64,000 nt of DNA, taken from assembly GCF_016725325.1 (NCBI RefSeq), contig NZ_CP068083.1, forward strand, positions 3,038,001 to 3,102,000, given 5' to 3'. The translations under genes were made by a program, and so were the position numbers. Every line of letters starts with the position of its first letter. The first letter of the stretch is position 1. The stretch comes from Sphingobacterium spiritivorum (GTDB taxonomy: Bacteria; Bacteroidota; Bacteroidia; Sphingobacteriales; Sphingobacteriaceae). Below the pieces are notes generated by a model. It made no database searches and had not been told where the DNA came from. It saw nothing but the letters and a program-made list of their open reading frames with translations. Positions 62,757-64,000 of the stretch are shown here, piece by piece.

Positions 62757-64000
62757 TTACATCGTCTTCCTCAGGCTTTTTGCCAGTTGATCCAGCTCAT
62801 TCAGAAGATTCTGTATCGCCTGAATACGTACCTCCAGTTGCTGTGATTTTACAGCTGACTGATTTTGCACTGTAACATTGATAGATAATCCTACGATCAG
62901 TGAATTGATGCGATAAGCAAGAGCATGAAAGGTGTTCGCATCAGACCAGTCTTTCTTTTTATTACCGGGTTCATTCTGTAACTGCGTGATGGTATCTGAA
63001 AATGAAGCCAGTGCTGTTTGTGCTTTTTTTCTTGCCAGGCGAATCTCATATATATCAGATTGATGATCGTGCAGCTGTCCTTCAACGGCTTTAAAATATT
63101 GATCATTATGTTGTACGACCAGATCAGCAAGATTTAACATACCGCGCTTCTGCCTTATCGGAACAAAGAAATAACCTGCTACAGCCAACAGGCATCCGAT
63201 CAGCGTAAATATGATACGGCTTCCCAGTATACGGTCGATATTTCCCTCATAGCTATTTAAAGTAATGACAATCCCTGCCGTAATAAACAGCACACTGACC
63301 AGGTAATTCGGTTTGTTGAACAGGAAAAAACCATAAAGACATATTGCTGCTATAATAAGGAGTATGGATATATTGGAAATCAGATTCAGAATCAATATTC
63401 CTAAGAGAATACCTGTAAGTGTACCTGTAATGCGTTGGAAATTGCGGCGTTGAGTAGTTACAAAACCCGGTCGTGCTACAATAGCAATAGTTAGCAGAAT
63501 CCAATAGGTATATCTGTATTCCGGAAGGAGCATACCGAATAGTCCGCCTAACCCAAATAAAACGGCCAGTCGTAAGGCAAATGGAAATATCGTGGAGTGA
63601 AAACTGAGTTGATTTTTGACTGCAGTCCATCCGCGTGGCGGCAAGGAAAGAAAATGCTGGTATTCATTTTCCTTTACCGAATCAAATACCTTCGCATCGG
63701 ATGTAGATCGTATACGTGTAATGAAATCGAGAATCAACTGGATATTACGTATAGTCGCATTTAAAATGGAATAAGCTTCGCCCTCTTGCTTATCCCGTAT
63801 AGCGATAAGCCCATTCAGTAATGAGGGAATCTCCATATGATTATTGTGCTTATCCGATATCTTTCTGGAGTAGTTTGCTGCTAATAAATCTATTTCTCCG
63901 GCTATCCTGATAATCAGCTTACGGATGTGTTCAAGTGCGCCTGTAGGTTCCAGAGTTTTTCGGATAGACTCGTAATCGTGGTCAAGAGCCATTAATAGTT
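62757..64000 (-). CDS. FUSC-family (YccS-type) membrane protein, 5'-partial
   Basis: The frame runs to the window edge (two sense codons precede the ATG at 63992), so this is the C-terminal part of a longer gene. About 413 residues are visible. A cytoplasmic stretch (to about residue 120) is followed by a TM bundle (about 135-280; LAVLFGLGGLFGMLLPEYRY, GILLGILILNLISN) with the conserved WILLTIAIVARPGFVTTQRR signature, and a helical C-terminal domain. YccS-type proteins are inner-membrane efflux-like proteins related to aromatic-acid exporters; the substrate is unknown. Confidence 0.82.
   Translation of the reverse strand, partial: LLMALDHDYESIRKTLEPTGALEHIRKLIIRIAGEIDLLAANYSRKISDKHNNHMEIPSLLNGLIAIRDKQEGEAYSILNATIRNIQLILDFITRIRSTSDAKVFDSVKENEYQHFLSLPPRGWTAVKNQLSFHSTIFPFALRLAVLFGLGGLFGMLLPEYRYTYWILLTIAIVARPGFVTTQRRNFQRITGTLTGILLGILILNLISNISILLIIAAICLYGFFLFNKPNYLVSVLFITAGIVITLNSYEGNIDRILGSRIIFTLIGCLLAVAGYFFVPIRQKRGMLNLADLVVQHNDQYFKAVEGQLHDHQSDIYEIRLARKKAQTALASFSDTITQLQNEPGNKKKDWSDANTFHALAYRINSLIVGLSINVTVQNQSAVKSQQLEVRIQAIQNLLNELDQLAKSLRKTM

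Overview
The window looks like a chromosomal segment of a Bacteroidota bacterium, most likely Sphingobacteriaceae (a yellow Sphingobacterium or close relative). The evidence is a SusC/SusD locus with an ECF sigma/FecR pair, several upstream matches to the Bacteroidota -7 element TAnnTTTG, Bacteroidota-type lipoproteins, an AT-leaning composition and a zeaxanthin-type carotenoid cluster. The genus is an inference from gene content; no rRNA or marker gene is present. No tRNA, rRNA, CRISPR array or insertion sequence was seen.

Layout. 1-4.1 kb: the 3' part of an NAD(P)-binding protein, a UbiD-family decarboxylase and a sigma-54-activating response regulator. 4.4-13.9 kb: a complete potassium-uptake Kdp locus. 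It holds two related small proteins flanking a two-TM protein, a 25-residue KdpF, KdpA, KdpB, KdpC, an outer-membrane porin, a KdpD sensor module without a kinase, and a separate HAMP/PAS histidine kinase. 14-15.4 kb: a CLC-type antiporter with GREGT and GNN signatures, read from a promoter through a well-matched fluoride (crcB) riboswitch. 15.6-22.3 kb: a small acetyltransferase, a Crp-family regulator, a MarR-family regulator and a crtI-crtB-idi-crtZ-crtY operon. 22.6-47.5 kb: a mosaic of housekeeping and accessory genes. These include GNAT acetyltransferases, a threonine aldolase, a Nudix hydrolase, a LuxR-type two-component pair, a secreted 15-residue-repeat protein, an exported flavodoxin-RidA fusion, a radical-SAM DNA-repair-like pair, an exported Ntn hydrolase, a small AT-rich LRR/RhuM patch, an RluD-like synthase and a class IV aminotransferase. 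47.5-62.4 kb: one long minus-strand outer-membrane uptake locus. Its order is ECF sigma, FecR, SusC with an STN domain, SusD, DUF4843 lipoprotein, PKD-like lipoprotein, a TlpA-like protein, a double-DTGA aspartyl protease, a thioredoxin-like protein and a second TlpA-like protein. The window ends inside a FUSC-family membrane protein.

How the genes work together. The Kdp locus appears to replace the usual OmpR-type KdpE with an NtrC-type activator and to split KdpD into two proteins. A weak -24/-12-like site lies just before the first kdp-cluster gene. The fluoride riboswitch and CLC protein form a self-contained fluoride detoxification unit, with an alternative stem that would hide the region before the start codon when the aptamer is unfolded. 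The carotenoid genes suffice on paper to go from IPP/GGPP-derived phytoene to zeaxanthin; no ketolase and no GGPP synthase are present. The Sus-type locus has no glycoside hydrolase but three exported thioredoxin-fold proteins and a protease, so its substrate is more likely peptide, redox-active or metal-related than a glycan. This locus is the best candidate for an undescribed system in the window.
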